Source: Methylococcaceae bacterium
Lineage (GTDB): Bacteria > Pseudomonadota > Gammaproteobacteria > Methylococcales > Methylomonadaceae
Direction: 5' to 3'
Length of the DNA: 64,000 bases
Assembly: GCA_016715325.1 (NCBI GenBank)
Contig: JADKAL010000014.1
Coordinates: forward strand, 372,001-436,000
The notes under the pieces are model-generated. The model was given only the letters and a program-made list of their open reading frames with translations, ran no database searches and was not told where the DNA came from. Positions 17,458 to 25,823 of the stretch are shown piece after piece. The position numbers and the translations under genes were made by a program. Every line of letters begins with the position of its first letter. Position 1 is the stretch's first letter.

Positions 17458-19275
17458 CTAAGGTTGAAGAATGGCATCCGCGACTTGTTCACGTAAAAGT
17501 TTCAATTTGTCCGCGTCACTCAGGTAATTTTGCAAACTGGCGGCGGCTTGGTTGGCAATTGCTTTTGCCGCCTCGGTTTTGCCCTTTTCTTTGAGCAGGT
17601 AAAGTAACTCATAATCCTCGCTGCTTTCGCGCAACAGTTCCAAGCGAATCGCCGTAATGGGCAAGTCGGGCTGCGCTTGTCCGGTGGCGGAAGCGACCCC
17701 GTTGACGGGGTAAAACAATGAGCCGTCACCCGCAATGCTCGACCCTTCTTCGCCCTTGGGGACGGAGACCCAAGGGTCGGTTGTGGTTTGCCAATATGTC
17801 GCGTTCCAGAACCCGATAACTTTTACGTCATGCCCGAAAGCCATCCAACCGATAATGCGTTGTTCGATGCCTTGATGGTCAATGTACAAGTTCGGGTATT
17901 TATAGCTGGGATTTCGCGTCACGAATGTCCAGGGGTTTAAGTACCACCAAAACGGTCGATTTTGTGCGGCCAGTTTTCGGGAAAAGCTAGCATCCCAACC
18001 GGACGGCACTGCCGATACCTTCGGTAGCAAGCCTAAAAGCCCACTTTCGAGCTTCATGGCCTTACTATCATAGAATGTGATGTTGGGCGCCCAAAGGATG
18101 TTGTCCTGGTCGAGCTTGTCGATGGTTTTGCCGCCGCAATCGGGACATTCGGCATGAATGGTCAAGAGCAATTTCAAGCGCGGATCGGCAACTTTCAAGA
18201 TCGTAGCAAAGCCTTCGACCAAGGCATATTGCTCGGCTGTTTTCGGCTCGTCTATTTCGCCGATATAAACGTAGGCTTGGTCAAGAAGCCCTTGGGAAGA
18301 AAAATAAGCCGCTGTTTTTTTCAAGTAATCGACCGTCAACTGGTTATACTCATCCGAAAATAAGGGGTATACGGCAGAATCGACCGGCCAATTCATAGAA
18401 AAAGGGATCATGAGCGGGGCTTTTTGCCGATATGCCAGCCGATATTGCTGCATATAGGGTTCAAAATTGACTTCGGATTGGCCGTTATTGATGGCGTAGG
18501 ACGGATTGCTGTTGAACAAGTCGATGGGGACGGCACGGCTATCGGCAAGCGCTTGATAGTAAGCGCTAATTTTTGAGGTGCCGCCGTCAAACTTTTTGAT
18601 CGACCCGTAATCCAGCCCAATGACGGACGGCAAATGAATAGTATCAGGCAAGGTGATATTCCATACGTTCAGCTTGACGGGAATGGCGGCGACTTGGCCG
18701 CCATTTTGCGAAACAGTGACTGTACCTTGATACAGTCCTGCTTTTGCCGCTTTGTCGATCTTAAATTTCAGCCAGACCGATTGTTGCTTCCCTGGCTTGA
18801 TGCTAAAGGCTTGCGTCAATGGCACCAAGCCATCCGGCCAAGCGCCTGCGGTATCGCTGGTCTTGGTAGGCATGTCGATATCGGCATAATGGACAAGGAA
18901 AGCCCTGCCGTCGGTGATGTGGGCGTTCTTGTCCGTGGCATGTGTTAACGGCGAAATCGCCACGCTCAGCTTGCCCACGCCACTGGGCGCAAAGAGCAAG
19001 ATTTGCCCAGTTTCGGCTTCATTGCGAGCCGCCGAAAGGACGATGTTTGGGTTGCTGTCTGCTACCAGAGTTTGGTCTTGGCGAAATTTAATCATGCTGT
19101 CTTGCACAGAAATAAGCAAGGGTGAATATGCCGCCATCGCATTGTTGGCTAAGAGCAATGCCACATTTAACGCAATGAGTTGCATACCATCTTGCAAGAT
19201 TGACTTACCGCTTAGCTTTTTCGATATACCCATCTTCGTCATGCCTCGTGTGTTGGCTTGCCCATTAGTGAACAT
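17458..19275 (-). CDS. DUF4091 domain protein, secreted glycoside-hydrolase-like
   Basis: About 606 residues. A signal peptide is visible (DGMQLIALNVALLLANNAMA). The ATG at 19275 overlaps the PhyH stop by one base, but an ATG at 19233 with GAGG seven bases upstream fits the signal peptide better. An N-terminal beta-rich domain (VWLKFKI...GLYQGTVTV...IPVKLNVWNITLP) is followed by a TIM-barrel-like region (YVYIGEIDEP, FWWYLNPW, GFWNATYW). The family's closing signature comes last: GDGSLFYP then AIRLELLRESSEDYELLYLL. DUF4091 proteins are associated with glycan breakdown. Here it may trim or remodel the exported polymer in the periplasm or outside. The catalytic acid may be the Glu of GEIDEP (inference). 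Confidence 0.8.
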   Translation of the reverse strand: MFTNGQANTRGMTKMGISKKLSGKSILQDGMQLIALNVALLLANNAMAAYSPLLISVQDSMIKFRQDQTLVADSNPNIVLSAARNEAETGQILLFAPSGVGKLSVAISPLTHATDKNAHITDGRAFLVHYADIDMPTKTSDTAGAWPDGLVPLTQAFSIKPGKQQSVWLKFKIDKAAKAGLYQGTVTVSQNGGQVAAIPVKLNVWNITLPDTIHLPSVIGLDYGSIKKFDGGTSKISAYYQALADSRAVPIDLFNSNPSYAINNGQSEVNFEPYMQQYRLAYRQKAPLMIPFSMNWPVDSAVYPLFSDEYNQLTVDYLKKTAAYFSSQGLLDQAYVYIGEIDEPKTAEQYALVEGFATILKVADPRLKLLLTIHAECPDCGGKTIDKLDQDNILWAPNITFYDSKAMKLESGLLGLLPKVSAVPSGWDASFSRKLAAQNRPFWWYLNPWTFVTRNPSYKYPNLYIDHQGIEQRIIGWMAFGHDVKVIGFWNATYWQTTTDPWVSVPKGEEGSSIAGDGSLFYPVNGVASATGQAQPDLPITAIRLELLRESSEDYELLYLLKEKGKTEAAKAIANQAAASLQNYLSDADKLKLLREQVADAILQP

Positions 19276-20210
19276 CAATACCCGCTGTCCCGTTCAAGCT
19301 TCAGCCAATTCCTTAATAAATGGAGGCCGCGTCGTGGGAGATTGCTATTGGTGATGAAGTTACCGCTGTTTTGGTTTAAATATTTATTGGCTACGGGTGT
19401 CCCGGTTTCAATGTCCACGATCTGCCGATAGAACAATTTTCCCTGAAACGTATTGGAAAATAACGGGGTATAGTATAAGCAATTATCAAAATAATAATGG
19501 GTGACTTGGCTGAACCGCGTCTTGGTTTTATCGCGAATCGGTGCGCCACCATGCAACAGGTTAGCCGACCAAATCAACGCATCGCCTTTTTTGATGTCCA
19601 AGGACAGTGGTTTTAGCTTTAATCCAACCAGCATGTCTTCGATGTAGTTTTCATAAAGTCGATAGGCTTCGTAATTCAACGGCGTTTTACTGCCGTCAAT
19701 GCCGAGGTCTTCCATCGTCACTATCGGCAGGGTATGGCTTTCGGGATAATAAATCAACGGCCCGTTGTTTTCATCAATATCTTCCAGGGCGACCCAAACC
19801 CCGCACATGTAGCGTTCCGGCTTGGCACTGAAATGGATGCAGTCGCTATGGATTTTTTGCTCGCTGCCCAGGCTGAAATTCAAGGTTTGGAATGGGATCG
19901 GTTTCCTTTGGTACAAAATTTCCAGCAATGTTAGGATTTTCCTGTCACAGGCAATTTGCTTGACCAAGGTGATTTCCCGCCAAGCGTCCTGGACTCGTCG
20001 CCACTGTTCGTAAGTTTTGCCTTCATGCTGGGCTTTTAAGGTCGCCACCAAACTATCGACATCGGTTTCAGGTATCGCTTTCGGAAGCACGAGATAGCCT
20101 TCCTTGGCAAAAAACTTGATTTGGGCATCGACTTGAGGATCAGGATTAAGCTCTTCCTGATCCCATTTCAACCCAGCGTTTTCTAAAAAAGGGATGGCAG
20201 TAAATGGCAT
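19275..20210 (-). CDS. Phytanoyl-CoA dioxygenase (PhyH) family, Fe(II)/2-oxoglutarate oxygenase
   Basis: 311 residues. The iron ligands fit HSDCIHF (H-x-D) and a distal His in LLHGGAP. The following KTRFSQVTHYY contributes the Arg that typically binds 2-oxoglutarate. GVWVALEDIDENNGPLIYYPESH is the usual PhyH core. It would hydroxylate or otherwise oxidise a small molecule or glycan building block using O2. It has no signal peptide. It sits 16 bases after the upstream Wza-like gene and is coupled to the DUF4091 gene, so it belongs to the exopolysaccharide operon; the substrate is unknown. Confidence 0.8.
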   Translation of the reverse strand: MPFTAIPFLENAGLKWDQEELNPDPQVDAQIKFFAKEGYLVLPKAIPETDVDSLVATLKAQHEGKTYEQWRRVQDAWREITLVKQIACDRKILTLLEILYQRKPIPFQTLNFSLGSEQKIHSDCIHFSAKPERYMCGVWVALEDIDENNGPLIYYPESHTLPIVTMEDLGIDGSKTPLNYEAYRLYENYIEDMLVGLKLKPLSLDIKKGDALIWSANLLHGGAPIRDKTKTRFSQVTHYYFDNCLYYTPLFSNTFQGKLFYRQIVDIETGTPVANKYLNQNSGNFITNSNLPRRGLHLLRNWLKLERDSGY

Positions 20211-20226
20211 AAGTCAGGTTACAACG

Positions 20227-21264
20227 CTATAGGCCATAAAAAAAGGCGAATGTGCTATTTTGGATAGGCGGGATGACCCGCACAAGGTCTTCCATAAAAT
20301 CGCCTATCCGGTCTATTTTGGTGTTCGGCACAATGATGATGTCGTGTGGCCTCAGGGCCACGTCATGCGTAGGCTGTTCTGGCAAAAATTCTGAGGCCAG
20401 ATCCAAAGTGGCTACAAACGGTTGCCCAGCGTGTTCGCGCACCACCACCACGTTGCCCATTTTCGCCCCGGCCACACCGCCACCGGCCTCGATGATCGCC
20501 GTCATCGCTGTGAGGGTTTTGCGATAATGGATGACGCCCGGTTTCAACACGTTGCCGCCAACAAAAACTTCCAGCCCTTCAGTAGCCTTTACGATGACCG
20601 AAGCCCTAACATTCTCCAACCCTGCGATTTTGGGATTGTCCGATAGGCGGTAACGCATCGTGCTGAATTGGTTGACGATAAGCGTTGCATTGGGTTTTTT
20701 TAGGTACTTTTGATAACGCCGATTAATGTCCTTGTTAAGAAACGAAGGCGTACGGCCTTCTGCCACCACAGAACCTATCATGCTTAACGAAATCCGCCCA
20801 TCCGGCCTGACCTTGACGGTTTGGTCCATGTTGTTGTGATAAGGGAATTTAAGCGCCAATTCGTCATTGACAGTGATCAGGTATTCTTTGTGGGCCGTTG
20901 CGGACGAATCTACTTCCGGCATTGAAAGCAGACGATAACGCCGGGTGATTTCGGCCTTAAGCTCGTCGGTAGACTTCGATTTGGCTTTGATGTCACCGAT
21001 CAAGGGCAGTGTTATCTGGCCGTCCGGCCTGACTTTGACAGTTTGGTTAAAATCATCATGGCCTTCGATTTTAATGTCCAGTTCGTCACTGATGTTGAGT
21101 TTATAGTCATCCGGGTTCAACACGTCACGATATTTGTCGGACGGTGTCCCCAATAACGCCAGTTCACTGGCAGATATAAGCTTAAATGTTTGTATCCCGC
21201 GTGACGGCGTACATGCAGTGCCGAGTATGAGGCAAACAAGGCCAAAACAAAAAATTAATCTCAA
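20227..21264 (-). CDS. Second Wza-like polysaccharide export lipoprotein with duplicated PES domain
   Basis: A TTG start at 21264 is preceded by AAGGA at seven bases and gives a compact lipoprotein signal with the lipobox Cys at residue 18. A longer ATG frame begins at 21336 but puts an unusual polar extension before the signal. Two PES domains follow (LNISDELDIKI...VKVRPDGQITLPLIG and ITVNDELALKF...VKVRPDGRISLSMIG), then an SLBB-like region (VFVGGNVLKPGVIHY). It is clearly paralogous to the exporter at 10771-11862, including the C-terminal IPP..NS.F.F motif. It is the first gene of the minus-strand arm. Confidence 0.85.
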   Translation of the reverse strand: MRLIFCFGLVCLILGTACTPSRGIQTFKLISASELALLGTPSDKYRDVLNPDDYKLNISDELDIKIEGHDDFNQTVKVRPDGQITLPLIGDIKAKSKSTDELKAEITRRYRLLSMPEVDSSATAHKEYLITVNDELALKFPYHNNMDQTVKVRPDGRISLSMIGSVVAEGRTPSFLNKDINRRYQKYLKKPNATLIVNQFSTMRYRLSDNPKIAGLENVRASVIVKATEGLEVFVGGNVLKPGVIHYRKTLTAMTAIIEAGGGVAGAKMGNVVVVREHAGQPFVATLDLASEFLPEQPTHDVALRPHDIIIVPNTKIDRIGDFMEDLVRVIPPIQNSTFAFFYGL

Positions 21265-21336
21265 GGATATTTCCTTTTTAACGACGCTCTGTTGATTATA
21301 AACCAGTCGGTTGCCTTCATCAGCCAATTCAAGCAA

Positions 21337-21997
21337 AAAAACTGTGTTCCGGGTGCAAATAAGCCGCCCAACAAACCGCCTCTATTGCAAAATGCCTGCC
21401 AAATTTGGGGCAAACACGGTTTTTGGGTCCAGTGTCATGGAATTTGCGGTGCCCGTTCTACAGCTTATTCTTTCACAGGCCCCAGCAAACGCGCTGCTTG
21501 TTCAGCAGGCTTTGGTTCAAAAAAGCTGGCTTTAGTCGATCCGACGGGATTTTTTTCGCACTTATCCCTTTTATCCGCCTTAAGAATCCAGCGGACTAAG
21601 TATTTTTACGAGTATTAATCAGTAATTTATTTTGCTACATTGGCATCCAACCATTAAAGACAGCAGGACAAATCCGGCGTTTATACTAAAAAGCAAAACA
21701 GGGGCAAACAAGGCAATATTTCTGGCTTTCCAAATTTAATGTTAACCACACAACAAAACCGTTTAGCATTATTGAAAAATTACGACGGCCTTACTATATT
21801 GTTGCTAGCAATTTAATAAAAATACAACCGAGTGTGAACCATTACCTTACTTGATATTTTTTTTTTGAGAAAATGTTGTTAAACCAATTGACCAGGCAAA
21901 ACTACCGCTAACTATGAAAATAGTTTGAACAATTTACTGCCAACCCAGAAATAACGGACAAACACCATCAACAATACGGGCAAAAAAGCGTAAAAAA
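21337..21997. promoter_or_regulatory. Divergent intergenic region between the two exopolysaccharide arms
   Basis: 660 bases separate divergently read operons, so promoters for both must lie here. The right half is AT-rich and includes a 10-bp palindrome TTGCTAGCAA near 21802. I see no convincing -35/-10 or -24/-12 pair. TGGCATCCAAC at 21641 resembles the left half of a sigma-54 site but lacks the TTGC box. No gene is supported. Confidence 0.4.
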
Positions 21998-23386
21998 ATG
22001 ATTAGAGTCTTCAACCATTATATATCTTCCGCCCATCTCTACTTGCAGGTGATGGAATGGATGATTTTGGTTTTGGTTTTTTATTACGGTTCGTACTTTT
22101 TTATCCAAGCAGACCCTTTTGTGGCCTTTAACGAGACCTTGTTGACCGCCGCTTGCGCCATTGCAATCCTTTTTTCTTTAAGTTTTTCATCGGTCGGGAT
22201 GTACCGCCGGATGACCTTCACCAAAAAACACCGGTTTCATATTCGGTTGTTGTTTGGTTATTTGTTGCCCCTGTTCTTGTTGTATGCCTGCAATTGCCTT
22301 TGGCCACAGAATGTTGTCCTTCAAAGCATCTCGATAGGGGGATTGGCTTTTGTCTATTTTGTGATATGGGCCGTACACGCTCAGTTTTACCGAATTGGCG
22401 ACATGGAAAAATTTAAGCGCCGCATACTGGTCATCGGTTGCGACAATCTGGCAAAGCAGTTGCACAGTACGAATGCCAGTTATGTTGACAGCAGCGTCGC
22501 CGTCGTGGGCTATGCACATTTTGGCAACAAGACATCGACGTTTAAAAATACGATAACCCTAACCAATAATGGCGATCTCACTAAAGCCTGTAAAGATCTT
22601 CGGGTTCAGGAAATCGTTTTGGCAATGGACGACAAGCGCAGTGCGCTGCCCCTTGATGAACTGGTGGAATTGAAATTGTCCGGTATTTCGATCATCGATT
22701 TGCTGACTTATTACGAACGGGAAGAGCGGCTGATTTACCTGGATTTGCTCTCACCCAGTTGGTTTATGTTTTCTGACGGCTTCAGGGTCAGTTGGTTCAG
22801 ATGGGCCAGCAAGCGACTGTTCGACATCGTCGCCAGCGTCACCATACTGGTTGCGACATGGTGGATCATGTTGTTGGCCATCCTTGCCATCCTCATCGAA
22901 AGCGGCTGGGATGCCCCCGTCTTGTATCGGCAAGTTAGGGTTGGGCAAAATAATCGGCTGTTCAACATGATAAAATTCCGCAGCATGAGGGTGGATGCCG
23001 AAAAAAATGGCGCACAATGGGCAATGGAGAATGATGACAGGACAACCGTAGTCGGGCGTTTTATCCGCAAATACCGTATCGACGAATTGCCTCAGTTGTT
23101 TGTCGTCCTGAAAGGCGACATGAGTTTTGTCGGTCCACGTCCGGAACGGCCTGAATTTGTCGAGGGATTCGTCCAGACTGTGCCCTATTACAAAGAACGG
23201 CACCGTGTCAAACCCGGCATCACCGGATGGGCGCAACTGTGCTATGCCTACGGAGCCAACGAATTCGATACCCGCCGTAAGCTGGAATACGACCTATACT
23301 ACACCAAAAATTATTCGCTTTTTTTGGATATGTCCATCCTGCTGAATACCATAGAGGTCATCCTATTCGGGGAAGGGGTAAGATAG
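21998..23386 (+). CDS. Polyprenyl-phosphate glycosyl-phosphotransferase (EpsB-like, XrtA/PEP-CTERM-associated type)
   Basis: 462 residues. Four or five N-terminal helices are followed by a CoA-binding-like Rossmann region (RRILVIGCDNLAKQL). The catalytic bacterial sugar transferase domain starts at about residue 268 (KRLFDIVASVTILVAT helix, then KFRSMRVDAE, RIDELPQL and GDMSFVGPRPERPEFV). It transfers a sugar-1-phosphate from a UDP-sugar to undecaprenyl phosphate, the first step of repeat-unit assembly. The segment IDLLTYYEREERLIYLDLL-SPSW is typical of the TIGR03013 subfamily found beside exosortase loci. It opens the plus-strand arm. Confidence 0.9.
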   Translation: MIRVFNHYISSAHLYLQVMEWMILVLVFYYGSYFFIQADPFVAFNETLLTAACAIAILFSLSFSSVGMYRRMTFTKKHRFHIRLLFGYLLPLFLLYACNCLWPQNVVLQSISIGGLAFVYFVIWAVHAQFYRIGDMEKFKRRILVIGCDNLAKQLHSTNASYVDSSVAVVGYAHFGNKTSTFKNTITLTNNGDLTKACKDLRVQEIVLAMDDKRSALPLDELVELKLSGISIIDLLTYYEREERLIYLDLLSPSWFMFSDGFRVSWFRWASKRLFDIVASVTILVATWWIMLLAILAILIESGWDAPVLYRQVRVGQNNRLFNMIKFRSMRVDAEKNGAQWAMENDDRTTVVGRFIRKYRIDELPQLFVVLKGDMSFVGPRPERPEFVEGFVQTVPYYKERHRVKPGITGWAQLCYAYGANEFDTRRKLEYDLYYTKNYSLFLDMSILLNTIEVILFGEGVR

Positions 23387-23637
23387 ATTTGGCAGGCCGT
23401 CAAAAAAGCGGCCAATGGCAAGTCGACAAGCAAAAATAACAAAGGCCAGCTAATTGATAGTTTATGTGTATTAGAGGCTAGTGTTTTTGATGCAGAAGTG
23501 ACTTTAACCGCAATTATCTCGGCTAAAGCCAGTCCGGCCTCCACCTGACAAGCAAAATATTGGGGGTTTCGCCGTCAGCATTCGTTAACTGAAAGACCAA
23601 TGTTCACTGCGATCCTGGAAACCTTTTATGTTCGGTA

Positions 23638-23665
23638 TTGACTTACGATGATTCGTCATCATAAT
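23638..23665 (+). promoter_or_regulatory. Possible sigma-70 promoter with an internal dyad
   Basis: TTGACT (23638-23643) and CATAAT (23660-23665) are 16 bases apart, each one base from consensus. Inside the spacer GATGA-TTCG-TCATC (23647-23660) is a perfect inverted repeat that overlaps the -10 box, as an operator would. It lies 39 bases before the epimerase start, in the 317-base gap that follows the phosphotransferase gene. Confidence 0.42.
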
Positions 23666-23703
23666 TCAAGCTATTTTCGAGCCATTTAACCTTATGAATT
23701 AAT

Positions 23704-24714
23704 TTGAACATTGTCAATCCATACATTTTTGACCGTCAAGAAACATGGCTTATTACTGGCGTTGCAGGGTTCATCGGTTCCAACCTGTTGGAATTCTTGT
23801 TGCAAAACGACCAAAAGGTTATTGGCTTAGACAATTTTTCCACTGGACGGCAAGATAATCTGGATTCCGTCAGGGCAATCGTCGGTGCACAACAATGTGC
23901 TAATTTCACGTTAATTGAGGGCGATATCCGTGATTTCAACCTTTGTGTCCGGGCTTGCGCGGATGTAGATTATGTCCTGCATCATGCGGCCTTGGTCAGC
24001 GTCCCTATTTCCGTTGAAGAACCATTTACGGCTAATTCAATCAATATCGACGGTTTTCTCAACATGCTGACCGCAGCCAAGGATGCCAAAGTAAACCGTT
24101 TTGTTTATGCCTCATCGTCAGCAGTATATGGCAATGACGAATATCTGCCCAAAGTCGAAGACTGCATCGACAAGCCTTTGTCGCCTTATGCTCTCACCAA
24201 GTATGTCAACGAACTTTATGCCGATTTGTTCACAAGAGAATACGGTACAGCGACGGTTGGCTTACGTTATTTCAACATTTTCGGACCAAGGCAAGACCCA
24301 AACGGGGCATATGCTGCCGTCATCCCGAAATGGATAGCATCCATGTGCCAAGGCGAACCCGTTTACATCAATGGCGACGGTGAATCCACCCGCGATTTTT
24401 GTTACATAGGAAATGTCGTCCAAGCCAATATCTTGGCGGCAACCACAGGAAATCCAGCGGCCATAGGTCAAGTGTTTAATATTGGTTCCGGTATGCAAAT
24501 GAGCCTCAACCAGTTATTCGGCTACCTAAAGATAAACTTACAAGACCGCTTTCAACACTTGGGTGAACTTAAGCCCAGTTATCGGGACTTTCGCGCTGGC
24601 GACGTGCGCCATTCGGTCGCCGATATTAGCAAAGCCCAGCGTTTGCTGGGTTTTAATCCTTGCCCGATGGATCCAGGGTTTGCCGTCACTTCGGAATGGT
24701 ATCTCAAGCAATGA
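23704..24714 (+). CDS. NAD-dependent sugar-nucleotide epimerase (WbpP/TviC-like UDP-GlcNAc 4-epimerase type)
   Basis: 336 residues from a TTG codon; an in-frame TGA lies just upstream (23695) and there is no ATG before the Rossmann motif, so the start is forced. Motifs: TGVAGFIGSNL (NAD binding), ASSSAVYGND with the catalytic Ser, and YALTK (Tyr-x3-Lys). The sequence GLRYFNIFGPRQDPNGAYAAVIPKW is typical of extended SDR epimerases acting on UDP-N-acetylhexosamines or their uronates. It supplies a sugar nucleotide to the exopolysaccharide pathway in the cytoplasm. Confidence 0.85.
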   Translation: MNIVNPYIFDRQETWLITGVAGFIGSNLLEFLLQNDQKVIGLDNFSTGRQDNLDSVRAIVGAQQCANFTLIEGDIRDFNLCVRACADVDYVLHHAALVSVPISVEEPFTANSINIDGFLNMLTAAKDAKVNRFVYASSSAVYGNDEYLPKVEDCIDKPLSPYALTKYVNELYADLFTREYGTATVGLRYFNIFGPRQDPNGAYAAVIPKWIASMCQGEPVYINGDGESTRDFCYIGNVVQANILAATTGNPAAIGQVFNIGSGMQMSLNQLFGYLKINLQDRFQHLGELKPSYRDFRAGDVRHSVADISKAQRLLGFNPCPMDPGFAVTSEWYLKQ

Positions 24715-24813
24715 AGCTCATTAAGGTAAGCCGTTTTCGTAAACCAAAGGCAATTGTCGTGCAAACTCGGCGTACAGCGGCACATTTTTTAAAACCCTGA
24801 AAGGAATCTAAAG

Positions 24814-25806
24814 GTGGAAAAAGTATCGGTCATTATCCCAAATTGGAACGGGCAACGCTTTTTGCAAGTCTGCTTTGATTCCCTGGCGGCGCAAACTTAT
24901 AAGGATTTTGCCGTCTACTTGGTAGATAACGGTTCGGCGGACGACTCTTTGTCATATGTTAAGCTCAACTATCCTGACATTAACATCATTGCCTTGCCCG
25001 AAAATTTTGGTTTCAGCGCCGCCATTAACGCAGGTATCAACGGCTCAAAAGGCGAATTGGTGGCCGCGCTGAATAACGATACTGCAAGCGATCCCAAATG
25101 GCTGGAAGAAATCGTCAATGTGATGGACAGCAGGGCTGACATCGGCTTCTGCGCTTCTTTATTGCTGGATTTTAACGACCGCACAATCATCGACTCGTTT
25201 GGCGACAATTACAGCTTAATCGGGCTTTCCGGCAAAATCGCGACTCGCGAGGATTTCCGCGTCGTAGGCGACGAGCCAACCGAAGTGTTCAGCGCCTGTG
25301 CCGCCGCTTCGGTATATCGGCGCAGTATGCTCGACAAAATCGGTCATTTCGATGAAGATTTTTTCTGTTATATGGAAGATGTGGACATCGGCATCAGGGC
25401 TCAATTGGTGGGCTATCGTTGCCTTGCTATTCCGGCGGCAAAGGTCTATCACATCGGCAGTGCCAGCACGGGCGGTGATATGTCGGCGTTTTCACTGAGC
25501 ATGACGGCGAAAAACCTTATCTGCGTCCTCATTAAAGACATGCCCTTGCTGTTGTTGCTAGTCATGTTGCCCTTAAGCCTTGCCGCCCAAGCTTTGCTGG
25601 TGTTGGAAAGCCTGCTGACTGACAGGAGACCGAAGTTCAAAAAAAACCTGTCCGCTTATTTTAATGGCTTGGGTCAAGGTTTGCGCTTACTTCCACTTAT
25701 GTTGCAAAAACGCAAACAAATTCAGGCCACCCGCACCGTCAGTGTCGTTCAATTGGCAAAACTCATTTATCAATCGCGCGCCCAGAACTTGGCGTTCCGT
25801 AAATAA
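24814..25806 (+). CDS. Family 2 glycosyltransferase
   Basis: 330 residues from a GTG codon preceded by AAAGGAATCTAAAG. Family 2 signatures: VSVIIPNWNGQRFLQVCFDSL at the N-terminus, a VDNGSADDS nucleotide-binding segment, ALNNDTASDPKW with the metal-binding Asp, and MEDVDIGIRAQLVGY near the acceptor site. A hydrophobic pair at about residues 235-265 (LLLLLVMLPLSLAAQALLVLESLL) anchors it to the membrane. It resembles rhamnosyltransferase-type GT2 enzymes. It adds a sugar to the lipid-linked unit. Confidence 0.85.
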   Translation: MEKVSVIIPNWNGQRFLQVCFDSLAAQTYKDFAVYLVDNGSADDSLSYVKLNYPDINIIALPENFGFSAAINAGINGSKGELVAALNNDTASDPKWLEEIVNVMDSRADIGFCASLLLDFNDRTIIDSFGDNYSLIGLSGKIATREDFRVVGDEPTEVFSACAAASVYRRSMLDKIGHFDEDFFCYMEDVDIGIRAQLVGYRCLAIPAAKVYHIGSASTGGDMSAFSLSMTAKNLICVLIKDMPLLLLLVMLPLSLAAQALLVLESLLTDRRPKFKKNLSAYFNGLGQGLRLLPLMLQKRKQIQATRTVSVVQLAKLIYQSRAQNLAFRK

Positions 25807-25823
25807 ATGGGGTTCAAAAGGCA

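Noticed and set aside
21641..21656. Sigma-54 promoter before the plus-strand exopolysaccharide arm
   Set aside because: TGGCATCCAAC is followed by CATTA instead of TTGC, so the -12 box is missing.
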